Shown one piece after another: positions 8,531-16,419 of a stretch of 33,221 nucleotides of DNA; position 1 is the stretch's first letter, and every line of letters begins with the position of its first letter. Source of the DNA: Candidatus Nealsonbacteria bacterium (GTDB lineage Bacteria > Patescibacteriota > Minisyncoccia > Minisyncoccales > CSSED10-335). The translations under genes were made by a program, and so were the position numbers. Below the pieces are notes generated by a model, which searched no databases, was not told the DNA's origin, and was given only the letters and a program-made list of their open reading frames with translations. The DNA lies in assembly GCA_019923605.1 (NCBI GenBank), contig JAHXGM010000007.1:1-33221 (forward strand), in the 5' to 3' direction.

Positions 8531-8797
8531 TTAAATTTCCGCCTCATCTGGAGTTAGACAATCAATATTTATTAGCTGAACTGATCTTTCTTCAAGATGT
8601 ACAGGGAATGGAGCACAATCTTCATTTTCAGCAGCATCAATCAAATTAGATACTGCCATTGCATATCCCTGACTAATTAAAAAATTTTTTGTATTTCGCC
8701 AAATAATCACTGATATAAAAGAAAGAGAGATTATCAATAAAATTGATAGTAATCCGATTATAATGTTTGTTTTGCTCATTCTTAATTTGTTATTCAT
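8531..8797 (-). CDS. Small membrane protein, function unknown
   Basis: An 88-residue protein with one N-terminal TM helix (about residues 12-33, IIIGLLSILLIISLSFISV) and a short outer domain ending in VQLINIDCLTPDEAEI. Two cysteines (in EDCAPF and IDCL) could form a disulphide outside. I recognise the general plan (N-terminal anchor, GYAMAVSNLI helix, then a short strand pair) as common for small unnamed proteins in these bacteria, but no function. It is the last gene before the terminator at 8497-8518 and lies 32 nt after rnhA. Confidence 0.7.
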   Translation of the reverse strand: MNNKLRMSKTNIIIGLLSILLIISLSFISVIIWRNTKNFLISQGYAMAVSNLIDAAENEDCAPFPVHLEERSVQLINIDCLTPDEAEI

Positions 8798-8829
8798 AAT
8801 GTTAATTCTAATTTTTTTATAAAATAATA

Positions 8830-9270
8830 TTAAAATAAAGTAGATCTTTTTTGCTCATCTAAAGCTTCGTTGGCCAATCTATCAGCTTCCTTATTCTTCT
8901 CTCTTGGAATAAGCTTAAAATCAACTTTAGCATATTCAGTTTTTAAATTCCATAGTTGTATGAAAAGATCTTGAATTCTTGGATTTGATACTTTATATTC
9001 CCCCTTAATTTGCTTTACCAACAACTCGGAGTCAGCCCTTATTTCAACTTCTGACTTCTTAGCTAACTGCTTACCAAATAGTGCTGTAAATTTCTTAAGA
9101 GCATGAATAACAGCCTGGTATTCCGCTTCATTGTTAGTAATATCTTCTCCTAGATAATGAGAATAAGTCTTTACAATCTCCCCCTTTTCATTACAAATTG
9201 CCACACCTACAGAAGCAGAACCAGGGTTTCCCCTTGATGCTCCATCTGTATAGATTATTACTTTTTTCAT
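8830..9270 (-). CDS. Ribonuclease HI family protein
   Basis: A 146-residue RNase H fold enzyme that cuts RNA in RNA-DNA hybrids, for instance primers and R-loops. Visible motifs: TDGASRGNPG with catalytic Asp 9, TNNEAEYQA with Glu 50, RADSELLVKQIKGEY with Asp 80, and NKEADRLANEA with Asp 130. The TNNxAEY form is that of the archaeal-type/RnhA-like subgroup rather than E. coli RnhA, which has TNNRMEL. The ATG overlaps the DHH gene stop by 4 nt, indicating translational coupling. Confidence 0.92.
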   Translation of the reverse strand: MKKVIIYTDGASRGNPGSASVGVAICNEKGEIVKTYSHYLGEDITNNEAEYQAVIHALKKFTALFGKQLAKKSEVEIRADSELLVKQIKGEYKVSNPRIQDLFIQLWNLKTEYAKVDFKLIPREKNKEADRLANEALDEQKRSTLF

Positions 9271-10421
9271 AAATTCTTAAAATATTTAATTAAATCTTTT
9301 TTAAAAGCCTCTATATTTTCATTCTTAATACTAAAACCTGCCGCTGGCGGATGACCTCCAAAAGCATTGAGTAATTTAGCACTTTTTTGCATTATCTCAA
9401 CTGCATTCATCTCTGGAGGAACTCTTACGGCTCCCCGACTCGTTTTCTTTGATTTATTATATAGAAAGACTGGCTTGCCGGTTCTCTGACAGATTTTAGA
9501 AGCAGTTGAGCCCAATAGAGCTATTTCCCAATCAGAACCGCCCTCAAAGACAACCGGAGACTCCAGGGACAGATTACTAATCGTCTTCTCAGTTAATTCC
9601 TTAACTCTCATCTGTTTTGCAATACTCTTATTAACTAATTTTTTAGCTATTTTTTTAACTTTGTGCTCGCTCTTTGATGTTAAAAGAACATAGCTTTCAG
9701 TCTTATGATCATCAATATCAGCAGCACTAAGAGCAGAAACCATTTTTTGAGCAATATCTCTAATCAAAAGGTCGCTATTGATATTATTATTTTCAAGCAA
9801 AGCCTTAAGTCCTAATCTTTTTGTTTTCAAAAGAGTTTCCAGTCCCTTATCAATAAAGAATTTATTATCCTCTTCCTGAATCATCATATCTGCTATTGTA
9901 GCCAGTGCAGTTAGTTCAAGAAAACTTTTTCTTTTTGATGACAATAATTTTTTACCCAATATCTCTTCAGCCAATCGAAAAACTAATCCGGTATTAGCAA
10001 AATTTTTAAAAGGAAAATCATCTCCCGGCTGTTTTGGATCCATGATAATTGAAGCATTGGGAAGTTTATCTAAGGGTTGATGATGATCAACGATTACTAA
10101 ATCAAAACCTATTTTTTTAGCAATTTCAGCTTCATTAAAATTAGTAATTCCACAATCAAGAACAATAAGGAGTGCGTCTTTTTTACCAAGTTTATCTTTT
10201 AAATATTTTAGTGCTTTATCATTTATTCCATAACCTTCTTTCTCTCGATCAGGGAAATATACAGTAAAAACTTTACCACCTAATTCTTCTATTACTTCTT
10301 CAAGAATAATAACCGACGAAGTTCCGTCGAGATCTGCATCACCGTAAAGAATTATTTTCTCCTTATCTTTAACAGCTTGCTTTATTCTATTTGCAACTAA
10401 TTCTATATTTTTAATCTTCAT
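9267..10421 (-). CDS. DHH/DHHA1 phosphoesterase (RecJ-like)
   Basis: A 384-residue protein with an N-terminal DHH domain: YGDADLDGTSS (residues 26-36, metal-binding Asp), LDCGI (88-92), VDHHQPL (111-117) and MDP (127-129). The C-terminal DHHA1 domain ends in GGHPPAAGFSI. This is the layout of RecJ-type 5'-3' single-strand exonucleases and related nanoRNases, but it lacks the long OB-fold tail of full RecJ (about 560 residues), so it may be a minimal RecJ or an oligonucleotide/cyclic-dinucleotide phosphodiesterase. It overlaps pgk by 11 nt and rnhA by 4 nt; the neighbourhood with RNase H suggests a role in replication or repair. Confidence 0.85.
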   Translation of the reverse strand: MKIKNIELVANRIKQAVKDKEKIILYGDADLDGTSSVIILEEVIEELGGKVFTVYFPDREKEGYGINDKALKYLKDKLGKKDALLIVLDCGITNFNEAEIAKKIGFDLVIVDHHQPLDKLPNASIIMDPKQPGDDFPFKNFANTGLVFRLAEEILGKKLLSSKRKSFLELTALATIADMMIQEEDNKFFIDKGLETLLKTKRLGLKALLENNNINSDLLIRDIAQKMVSALSAADIDDHKTESYVLLTSKSEHKVKKIAKKLVNKSIAKQMRVKELTEKTISNLSLESPVVFEGGSDWEIALLGSTASKICQRTGKPVFLYNKSKKTSRGAVRVPPEMNAVEIMQKSAKLLNAFGGHPPAAGFSIKNENIEAFKKDLIKYFKNL

Positions 10422-11559
10422 ATCCTAATACTTTTAATCCGGGTAAATTTCCTTGAGTCAAAAAATAAAGCATTGCACCCCCTCCGGTTGATACATGATC
10501 CATATTATCTCTAATTTTAAATTTATGTAAGGCTAATCCAGTATCTCCACCACCTATTATTCTAAATGCGCCGAAATTACGACTTATTGCCTTCCCTATT
10601 TCTCGTGTTCCGTTTTCAAATCTAGAATCTTCAAATAACCCTAAAGGTCCCGCCCATATTATCATTTTTGCATCTTTAATAATATCAGAATACATCCTAA
10701 TAGTTTCAGGACCTATATCAAAAATATTATCATCTTTTTTAGTCGCTCCCGGAGCAATAATATGAAGACAATCATCGCAACTCGAATCTGAAACTATTAA
10801 ATCAACGGGTAAATGTATTTTAGGCGATGTAAGTTCAATTGTTTTAATGACATTAACTACATCTTCTTCTGGCCAAGATCTATTAGGAGACATGCCCTTA
10901 ACAACTAGTACATCATTAGCTAACTTACCACCCAAAAGAACATGATCAGCCATTAAAAGAAAAGAATTTATTACCTTAGCTTTTGATGATATTTTTGCTC
11001 CCCCAATTATTACTACCAATGGTCTCCGTGGATCTTTTCTTACCTTCGAGAGAACGTTAACCTCTTTTACTAGCTCTATTCCGGCACAATTAGGTAATAA
11101 TTTGGGAAGCCAAAAAACCGAAGCGTGTTCTCTGTGACAAACCGAAAAAGCCTCATTTACATAATGATCTCCCAATCTAGCTATTTTTTTTGCAAATTCA
11201 ATACTATTATTTTTTTCTCCATCGAAAAATCTCAAGTTCTCTAAGAGATAAACTTTGGGAAATGGATCATTTTTAATTTCGGCCTCAATCTCACTGTTTG
11301 GCTCTTGAATAAAAGAAACCTTCTCATTCAATAATTCTTCGATTCTGGGAAGTATTTTTTTAGAACTCTTTTTGTCCCCCAAATGAGTCATTAGAATAAT
11401 TTTTGCCCCCCAAGAAAGAAGATATTGTATAGTTGGCAAAGCTGATCTTATTCTGAAATCATCATAAATAACTCCCTTTTCATCAAAGGAAACATTAAAG
11501 TCACACCTAACTAAAACTGTTTTACCTCTAAACTTATAATTTTTAAGTAATTTCATCAT
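10411..11559 (-). CDS. pgk: Phosphoglycerate kinase
   Basis: A 382-residue glycolytic enzyme that converts 1,3-bisphosphoglycerate and ADP to 3-phosphoglycerate and ATP. Key motifs: VLVRCDFNV (substrate loop), LTHLGD in place of the usual SHLGRP, LLENLRFF, HREHASVFWLP, VVIIGGAKISSK (nucleotide-binding region), WAGPLGLFE and GGGDTGLAL near the C-terminus. Slightly short compared with about 390-400 in most bacteria. Its 5' end overlaps the TraG-like ATPase gene by 17 nt and its 3' end overlaps the DHH gene by 11 nt, so it is embedded in a dense operon. Confidence 0.96.
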   Translation of the reverse strand: MMKLLKNYKFRGKTVLVRCDFNVSFDEKGVIYDDFRIRSALPTIQYLLSWGAKIILMTHLGDKKSSKKILPRIEELLNEKVSFIQEPNSEIEAEIKNDPFPKVYLLENLRFFDGEKNNSIEFAKKIARLGDHYVNEAFSVCHREHASVFWLPKLLPNCAGIELVKEVNVLSKVRKDPRRPLVVIIGGAKISSKAKVINSFLLMADHVLLGGKLANDVLVVKGMSPNRSWPEEDVVNVIKTIELTSPKIHLPVDLIVSDSSCDDCLHIIAPGATKKDDNIFDIGPETIRMYSDIIKDAKMIIWAGPLGLFEDSRFENGTREIGKAISRNFGAFRIIGGGDTGLALHKFKIRDNMDHVSTGGGAMLYFLTQGNLPGLKVLGYED

Positions 11560-13162
11560 TCTTCTTTTTTATTTTTCCCAATGAGTTTTGTAATGCACCC
11601 CTTAGTTTATTAACATCGACGCTTTTTTTTGGCTTTTCTGCCTCTTCTTTTTTATTTTTTCTAAAAAAAGAAAAAAGAACTGGCTTCTTAGAATTGATAT
11701 TATCAAGGGATACATTTTCCTCTTTATTATCCTCTTCCTTAGATGGTTTTTGTATTTTCTTTCTGCATGATTTACAGTAAATTGGACGAGTTTCGTCCGG
11801 CTTAAAGGTTACCTTGGTCTTCTTGTCACATTTTGAACATATGGCATCGTACAGTTCTAAAGACGACTCAAGAGATGTTACGGGAAGGACTGCTCCGCCA
11901 AACCATTTCTTAATCTTCTCTTCGGTCACTTCACGAGACTTACCATATCTTTCTCTCGATGAATTTATTATCTTGTCAACATCTACTTCTTTGGGAGGTT
12001 CAAGGGGGGGTAAAGTTTCAGCTGAAAACGGTCTTCCAGAAATACCGTCTATCATTAACTTAACGTAAATATTATACTTAGGAAGATTAACTAAATCAGT
12101 GGCCATAAATTCTGGACCAAATTCTTTTTCTAAAAATTCTGCATCTTCAGGACCAACTCTAAATGAAGTAATCGTCCCCATATTTCCAAAAACGGCATCC
12201 CTTACCTCTTCTTCCATTTGAGTAATATATTGATGGCCCAATATTAAAGAAAGGCGATATTTCCTAGCTTCCGATAGAATAGTTGCAAAAGAACTTGTAG
12301 CAAAATTCTGAAACTCATCAACGTATAAATAAAAGTCTTCTCTTTTCGGCTCTGGAATATCAACTCGTGACATAGCCGCCAACTGAAGCTTGGTAATAAT
12401 AAGTGAGCCTAATAATTTAGAGTTATCCTCACCAATTCTTCCCTTGGAAATATTAGCAATAAATATTTTCCTGGTATCCATTATCTCTCTTATGTTTATT
12501 GTAGATTTAACTTGACCTACAATATTTCTAATAAGAGGATTAGAAATAAATTGACCTACCTTATTTTGAATAGCAGCGGTGGCTTCCGTCTCGTATTGTT
12601 TGCTATACATTGCGTATTCATTAAGCCAAAAGGCTTTTATAATTGGATCCTCAACTTTTTCTACTACCTTTTTCCTAAATTCAGAATCAGAGAACATTCT
12701 GTTAATACCCAAGAGAGTAGCATCAGGATATTCTAGAAGAGCCAAGATAGTATTGTTAAGAATATATTCCATTCTTGCAGACCAAACATCGGGCCAAATT
12801 TTCTTGAAAACACCCATTAATCCCGATGATATTAGATGGCGTTGATCAGGATTAATATTTTCCATAACGTTAAACGCAATCGGATACGAAAGATCAGCCG
12901 GATTGAAATATATAACATCGTTTATTCTAGTGGGAGGAACAAACCTTAAAATATTATCCGCAGCTTCTCCATGTGGATCGATAAAACCAATTCCATGACC
13001 ATTCTGAATATCTTGAATCGCCATGTTTTCCATCATGGCTGTTTTTCCTACTCCAGTTTTACCAATAGCATAAAAATGACGCCTTCGATCGTCAAGTTTT
13101 ATTCCGAACTTCCTTCTTCTATTGCGAAAAGTGGTTTCACCAAAAAAAGTAATTTCCTTCAT
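11543..13162 (-). CDS. VirD4/TraG-like type IV secretion ATPase with C-terminal zinc ribbon
   Basis: A 539-residue P-loop ATPase of the VirD4/TraG/TraD coupling-protein group, which pumps DNA or protein through type IV secretion or pilus-like machines. Walker A is AIGKTGVGKTAMM near residue 38, Walker B is FYLYVDEFQNF, and the arginine/sensor region is GHQYITQMEEEV. There is no N-terminal TM; membrane attachment is probably supplied by the upstream neighbour. After about residue 400 comes a CxxC-x(n)-CxxC zinc ribbon (CSKC and CKSC) and a lysine-rich tail. I prefer ATG at 13162; a TTG at 13168 is possible. A core chromosomal copy in a housekeeping operon is usual in these bacteria. Confidence 0.85.
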   Translation of the reverse strand: MKEITFFGETTFRNRRRKFGIKLDDRRRHFYAIGKTGVGKTAMMENMAIQDIQNGHGIGFIDPHGEAADNILRFVPPTRINDVIYFNPADLSYPIAFNVMENINPDQRHLISSGLMGVFKKIWPDVWSARMEYILNNTILALLEYPDATLLGINRMFSDSEFRKKVVEKVEDPIIKAFWLNEYAMYSKQYETEATAAIQNKVGQFISNPLIRNIVGQVKSTINIREIMDTRKIFIANISKGRIGEDNSKLLGSLIITKLQLAAMSRVDIPEPKREDFYLYVDEFQNFATSSFATILSEARKYRLSLILGHQYITQMEEEVRDAVFGNMGTITSFRVGPEDAEFLEKEFGPEFMATDLVNLPKYNIYVKLMIDGISGRPFSAETLPPLEPPKEVDVDKIINSSRERYGKSREVTEEKIKKWFGGAVLPVTSLESSLELYDAICSKCDKKTKVTFKPDETRPIYCKSCRKKIQKPSKEEDNKEENVSLDNINSKKPVLFSFFRKNKKEEAEKPKKSVDVNKLRGALQNSLGKIKKKNDEIT

Positions 13163-13170
13163 AAGCAATG

Positions 13171-14499
13171 TTAATCTTCTACTGGAAGCTCATAAGGAGC
13201 TTCTCCTTTCTTAAATTCGACTCGTGGAAGTAATGATGACGGGGTTAATGTTCGTGACGGGAAGTGGTACAAGGTAGCTAATTCTTCAACGTTTAATATA
13301 AATTCTCCGCCAGAACTAGGAAAATAATAGGGAACGCGCATAATATATTTTCTAAAACTTTGTCTCTTTTTCAAATAAAGTCTCCTCTTAGGAAACCAAA
13401 AAGGATCATACCATTTCCTTCTAACCTTTGTTAAAGTTAGACCATCAGGAACCGGAGCGTTTAAATCATCGGTTACAAAATTAGTAAAATAACTCATTGG
13501 CAATTTTAGATTTGGCTTAAAAAAAACTCCCTTTTTGCCCAAGTAAACAAATCTGATATAGCATCTATACGCCGGCTTACTTAACTTCTTCTCAATAGCT
13601 GCAACTACATCCCTTTCTCCAGAAGTTAGTTTCATTTCAGGAGGAAGAATATCTTTTGACTTTTCCTCTTTCTTGGCAGGACCGTAGAACATCGTACTAA
13701 TAATCTCACCAATAAATGATTGCTTGGGAGCAGGCCCCCCCCTAAAAGTAAGCTTATCAATAATTTGCTTTCCCTGAGTTATCCACCTAAGGTCACCATC
13801 GACATCACTCTCTGAAACAGCTTTTGCCCTTATCTGGACCCACATTTGCTCTCCTTTTTTTAAGGTTGATAATCCTTCAAGAAGAGATGCTATCGGATCA
13901 ATTCTTTTTTCTTCCTTTGACTCCCTTTCAGTTTCAAATTCACGATAAGTTTTAATTGGATACGGATTTGGCTTTTTGAGCTTGTAGTCAGCCGCCCAAA
14001 GATCCCACTCCTTATTGGGCATATCACTCGGGACTCTTTTGGTATAATCTTCTACTTCAGCAATTTCAGCATCAGGAAATTGTGAATAAATATGACTCTC
14101 TACCATACCTCTAAATAAGGCATTACATCTTAATAAGAAATGTGGGACCCCATCAATTGATGCAACTTCAAAAGAATAAGCGGGAGTATCTTGACCATCC
14201 CACCATTTTTCTATTGGAGCAGGAGGCTGATGAATCTGCCAAAGGCCCATTAAAACTACCTCCATAGCCCTTATTGGCTTAAGAATATCATTTGGGACCC
14301 TTATTTCTAATAAAATATTCTTTTGCTTATCATCCCATATTTCATTTCTCCACCAAAGCCAAAGAAAAGATGTTGGCTTCCATAAAACAAAAGGAACTAT
14401 AACCCACCACCAATTTTCAATTATTAATAAAATAATAACTATATATGGCACTGCTGAGATTAATAGTGGATCTATTACACCTAGTATCTCTTCGGGCAT
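13171..14499 (-). CDS. Membrane-anchored partner of the TraG-like ATPase
   Basis: A 442-residue protein with one or two N-terminal hydrophobic segments (about residues 12-48, rich in Trp: IENWWWVIVPFVLW) and a large soluble domain. The final part FILNVEELATLYHFPS matches the strand just before the Walker A domain in longer, fused conjugation ATPases from Gram-positive bacteria, so this gene and the next look like a split version of one N-terminal-domain plus ATPase protein. Role inferred: membrane anchor and assembly platform of a secretion or pilus ATPase. The gap to the ATPase gene is 8 nt (ATG) or 2 nt (TTG). Confidence 0.65.
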   Translation of the reverse strand: MPEEILGVIDPLLISAVPYIVIILLIIENWWWVIVPFVLWKPTSFLWLWWRNEIWDDKQKNILLEIRVPNDILKPIRAMEVVLMGLWQIHQPPAPIEKWWDGQDTPAYSFEVASIDGVPHFLLRCNALFRGMVESHIYSQFPDAEIAEVEDYTKRVPSDMPNKEWDLWAADYKLKKPNPYPIKTYREFETERESKEEKRIDPIASLLEGLSTLKKGEQMWVQIRAKAVSESDVDGDLRWITQGKQIIDKLTFRGGPAPKQSFIGEIISTMFYGPAKKEEKSKDILPPEMKLTSGERDVVAAIEKKLSKPAYRCYIRFVYLGKKGVFFKPNLKLPMSYFTNFVTDDLNAPVPDGLTLTKVRRKWYDPFWFPKRRLYLKKRQSFRKYIMRVPYYFPSSGGEFILNVEELATLYHFPSRTLTPSSLLPRVEFKKGEAPYELPVED

Positions 14500-14508
14500 A
14501 TTTTGAAA

Positions 14509-15519
14509 TTAACTTTCTTTTATAATGTAGTGGCCGTCTAGATTCCTAGAGAAATATTTTCTGTTACTCAAATTTTGTAATATAGTGTTTTCTTTAACAA
14601 TTCTTTGCTCTGAAACTTTTTGTATAATCTCTTCCCTAGAAAGAGGATTTTTAGATTTTTGAAGAATTCTTGTTATAACTTCTTTTACTTCACCCGGTTG
14701 ATATCCCCATTCTTTTAAAGCATAAATACCCCTTCCTACCAAAACAAACCTTTCATCTTTAATCAATTCATTGTGAACAGTTTGAGGAAGCGCGCTCTTG
14801 TTAATAGCCATGGCTACTTTAGCAAAATGAAGTGGCGTGCCTTCTTTCTTTAGGACCAAGTAAGCTCTGTCCTTTATTCCCTTTGGATTAACCTCGGGCC
14901 AATTCTTTAGACCAAAAAATCCCTCATCATTTTGATGAATATGCTTTGATATTTCAAGATAGGAATTGAGTGGTTTATCAGAAAGGGGCGAAATCGTAGC
15001 ACAATGACTAATCTTTAATGGCTCGTTTTTTTCATCCAATACATTATGAATAGATCCTACTACCTCTTTAGCATAACTTATGTGTGATGGGTCTATCGCC
15101 CAAAAAGAATGAAAATCTTTTGTTTCAGAGAACCTAAAAAATGTGTCGTCTAAATTAAGAAGAAAGAAAATATGATTAACCCACTTTTCTTGACCAAGAG
15201 AAGAAAGATAAAGATCTTCTTTTTTTACTCCTCCAAAGTCTTCAATTTTTTCTCTAAATTTTTTATAAACCTTGTTATACTTCTTGGTATTATTCTTAAT
15301 CTTAGTCATGCCGTCAAATTCAATCTGTCTAACTCGCTCTCTTGTAATTTGATAATCATTGCCAATTGATTCAAGCGATTCTCTTCTTATTTTACCCGAA
15401 GAAACAAAATTAGAAGAATTATTAGGGCCATTTAAGCCGAACCTTCTTGAGATAACATCCTTTGTCCGGTCAGGAAGATTTTTAACAAGTTCAGATGAAA
15501 TTTGATTATAATCAAACAT
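14509..15519 (-). CDS. Sigma-region-4 / HARE-HTH fusion DNA-binding protein
   Basis: A 336-residue protein. The N-terminal 90 residues hold a sigma70 region-4-like helix-turn-helix: DVISRRFGLNG, then RRESLESIGNDYQITRERVRQIE, the classical -35-binding motif. No region 2 (-10 binding) is visible, so it cannot act as a complete sigma factor. At about residues 218-280 is a HARE-HTH-like winged helix (DRAYLVLKKEGTPLHFAKVA, then FVLVGRGIYALKEWG), the fold also seen in the RNA polymerase delta subunit, and a further helical segment at the C-terminus (SREEIIQKVSEQRIV). Inferred role: promoter-binding regulator or RNA polymerase accessory factor. It lies between secF (2 nt) and the secretion-ATPase pair (9 nt). 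Confidence 0.75.
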   Translation of the reverse strand: MFDYNQISSELVKNLPDRTKDVISRRFGLNGPNNSSNFVSSGKIRRESLESIGNDYQITRERVRQIEFDGMTKIKNNTKKYNKVYKKFREKIEDFGGVKKEDLYLSSLGQEKWVNHIFFLLNLDDTFFRFSETKDFHSFWAIDPSHISYAKEVVGSIHNVLDEKNEPLKISHCATISPLSDKPLNSYLEISKHIHQNDEGFFGLKNWPEVNPKGIKDRAYLVLKKEGTPLHFAKVAMAINKSALPQTVHNELIKDERFVLVGRGIYALKEWGYQPGEVKEVITRILQKSKNPLSREEIIQKVSEQRIVKENTILQNLSNRKYFSRNLDGHYIIKES

Positions 15520-15521
15520 AT

Positions 15522-16418
15522 TTATTGATTAATTTTTTTCTCTTTCAATTTTAACCAAGATACTAAAAGTGGTCCGGCTAAAAATATTGAGGAGTAAGTT
15601 CCAAGCGATATTCCAAGTATCAAGGCCATTATGAAATATTTAAGTGTTTCTCCACCCAAAAAGAATATTGCAAAAAGAACAAATAGAGTTGTTAGAGAAG
15701 TATTGATTGATCTTCCAAGAGTATTATTTATACTCTTATCCACTATCTTTTCAAAATTAGCTCTTGGGTCAAGAGCAAGATTTTCTCTTATCCTGTCAAA
15801 AATAACCACCGTATCATTTATTGTATACCCTAGAACTGTCAAAAGAGCCACTGCGATTGGAATAGTGAATTGAACTCCGTAAAGATAACCAAGCAAAGAA
15901 AAAACTCCAATTACTATTAAAACATCGTGGAAAAATCCTATCCCGGCAGCAACCACTCCGTATTGCCATGATTTTATCGATCCTCCTTCAATACCAGTAA
16001 AAGTCATCGCAATATATATTACTATGGCTAATGAAGCTAAGATTATACTAATAATTGCATTATTACGTAATTCACTTCCGATAGCTGGTCCAATTGATTC
16101 AAAATAATTTACTCTTGCTTCAGACAGCCTATCTCTTAATTCTAAATAAGTATCATCTGAGATGTCCTTCATTCTGATTACAAATGAATTATCTCCGGCT
16201 GGCTGAATGGTTAATTCTCCCAAATCAAGGCCTGACAAAGTTCTTTTTAGCTCTTCAGTAGTTGGCCTATCTGATTCGTATTCTATTTCAATTATGCTAC
16301 CTCCGGTAAACTCTATTCCAAGGTTCATGCCAAAATTAATAAGAGAAAAAATCGCTACTCCTATTAAAGTTAAAGATAGCGCGTAATATGCTTTTCTGTA
16401 TTTAGTAAATTCAATCAT
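15522..16418 (-). CDS. secF: Protein translocase subunit SecF
   Basis: A 298-residue RND-fold membrane protein that, with SecD, uses the proton-motive force to pull exported proteins out of SecYEG. It has six predicted TM segments, LGIEFTGGSIIEIEY after TM1, the periplasmic P4-like domain (50-120), GYTINDTVVIFDRIRENL in TM4-5 and NTSLTTLFVLFAIFFLGGE. I choose ATG at 16418 (MIEFTKYRK), which sits 1 nt after the secD stop; the longer frame from 16463 overlaps the secD coding end and adds only a non-family extension. Confidence 0.95.
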   Translation of the reverse strand: MIEFTKYRKAYYALSLTLIGVAIFSLINFGMNLGIEFTGGSIIEIEYESDRPTTEELKRTLSGLDLGELTIQPAGDNSFVIRMKDISDDTYLELRDRLSEARVNYFESIGPAIGSELRNNAIISIILASLAIVIYIAMTFTGIEGGSIKSWQYGVVAAGIGFFHDVLIVIGVFSLLGYLYGVQFTIPIAVALLTVLGYTINDTVVIFDRIRENLALDPRANFEKIVDKSINNTLGRSINTSLTTLFVLFAIFFLGGETLKYFIMALILGISLGTYSSIFLAGPLLVSWLKLKEKKINQ

Positions 16419-16419
16419 G

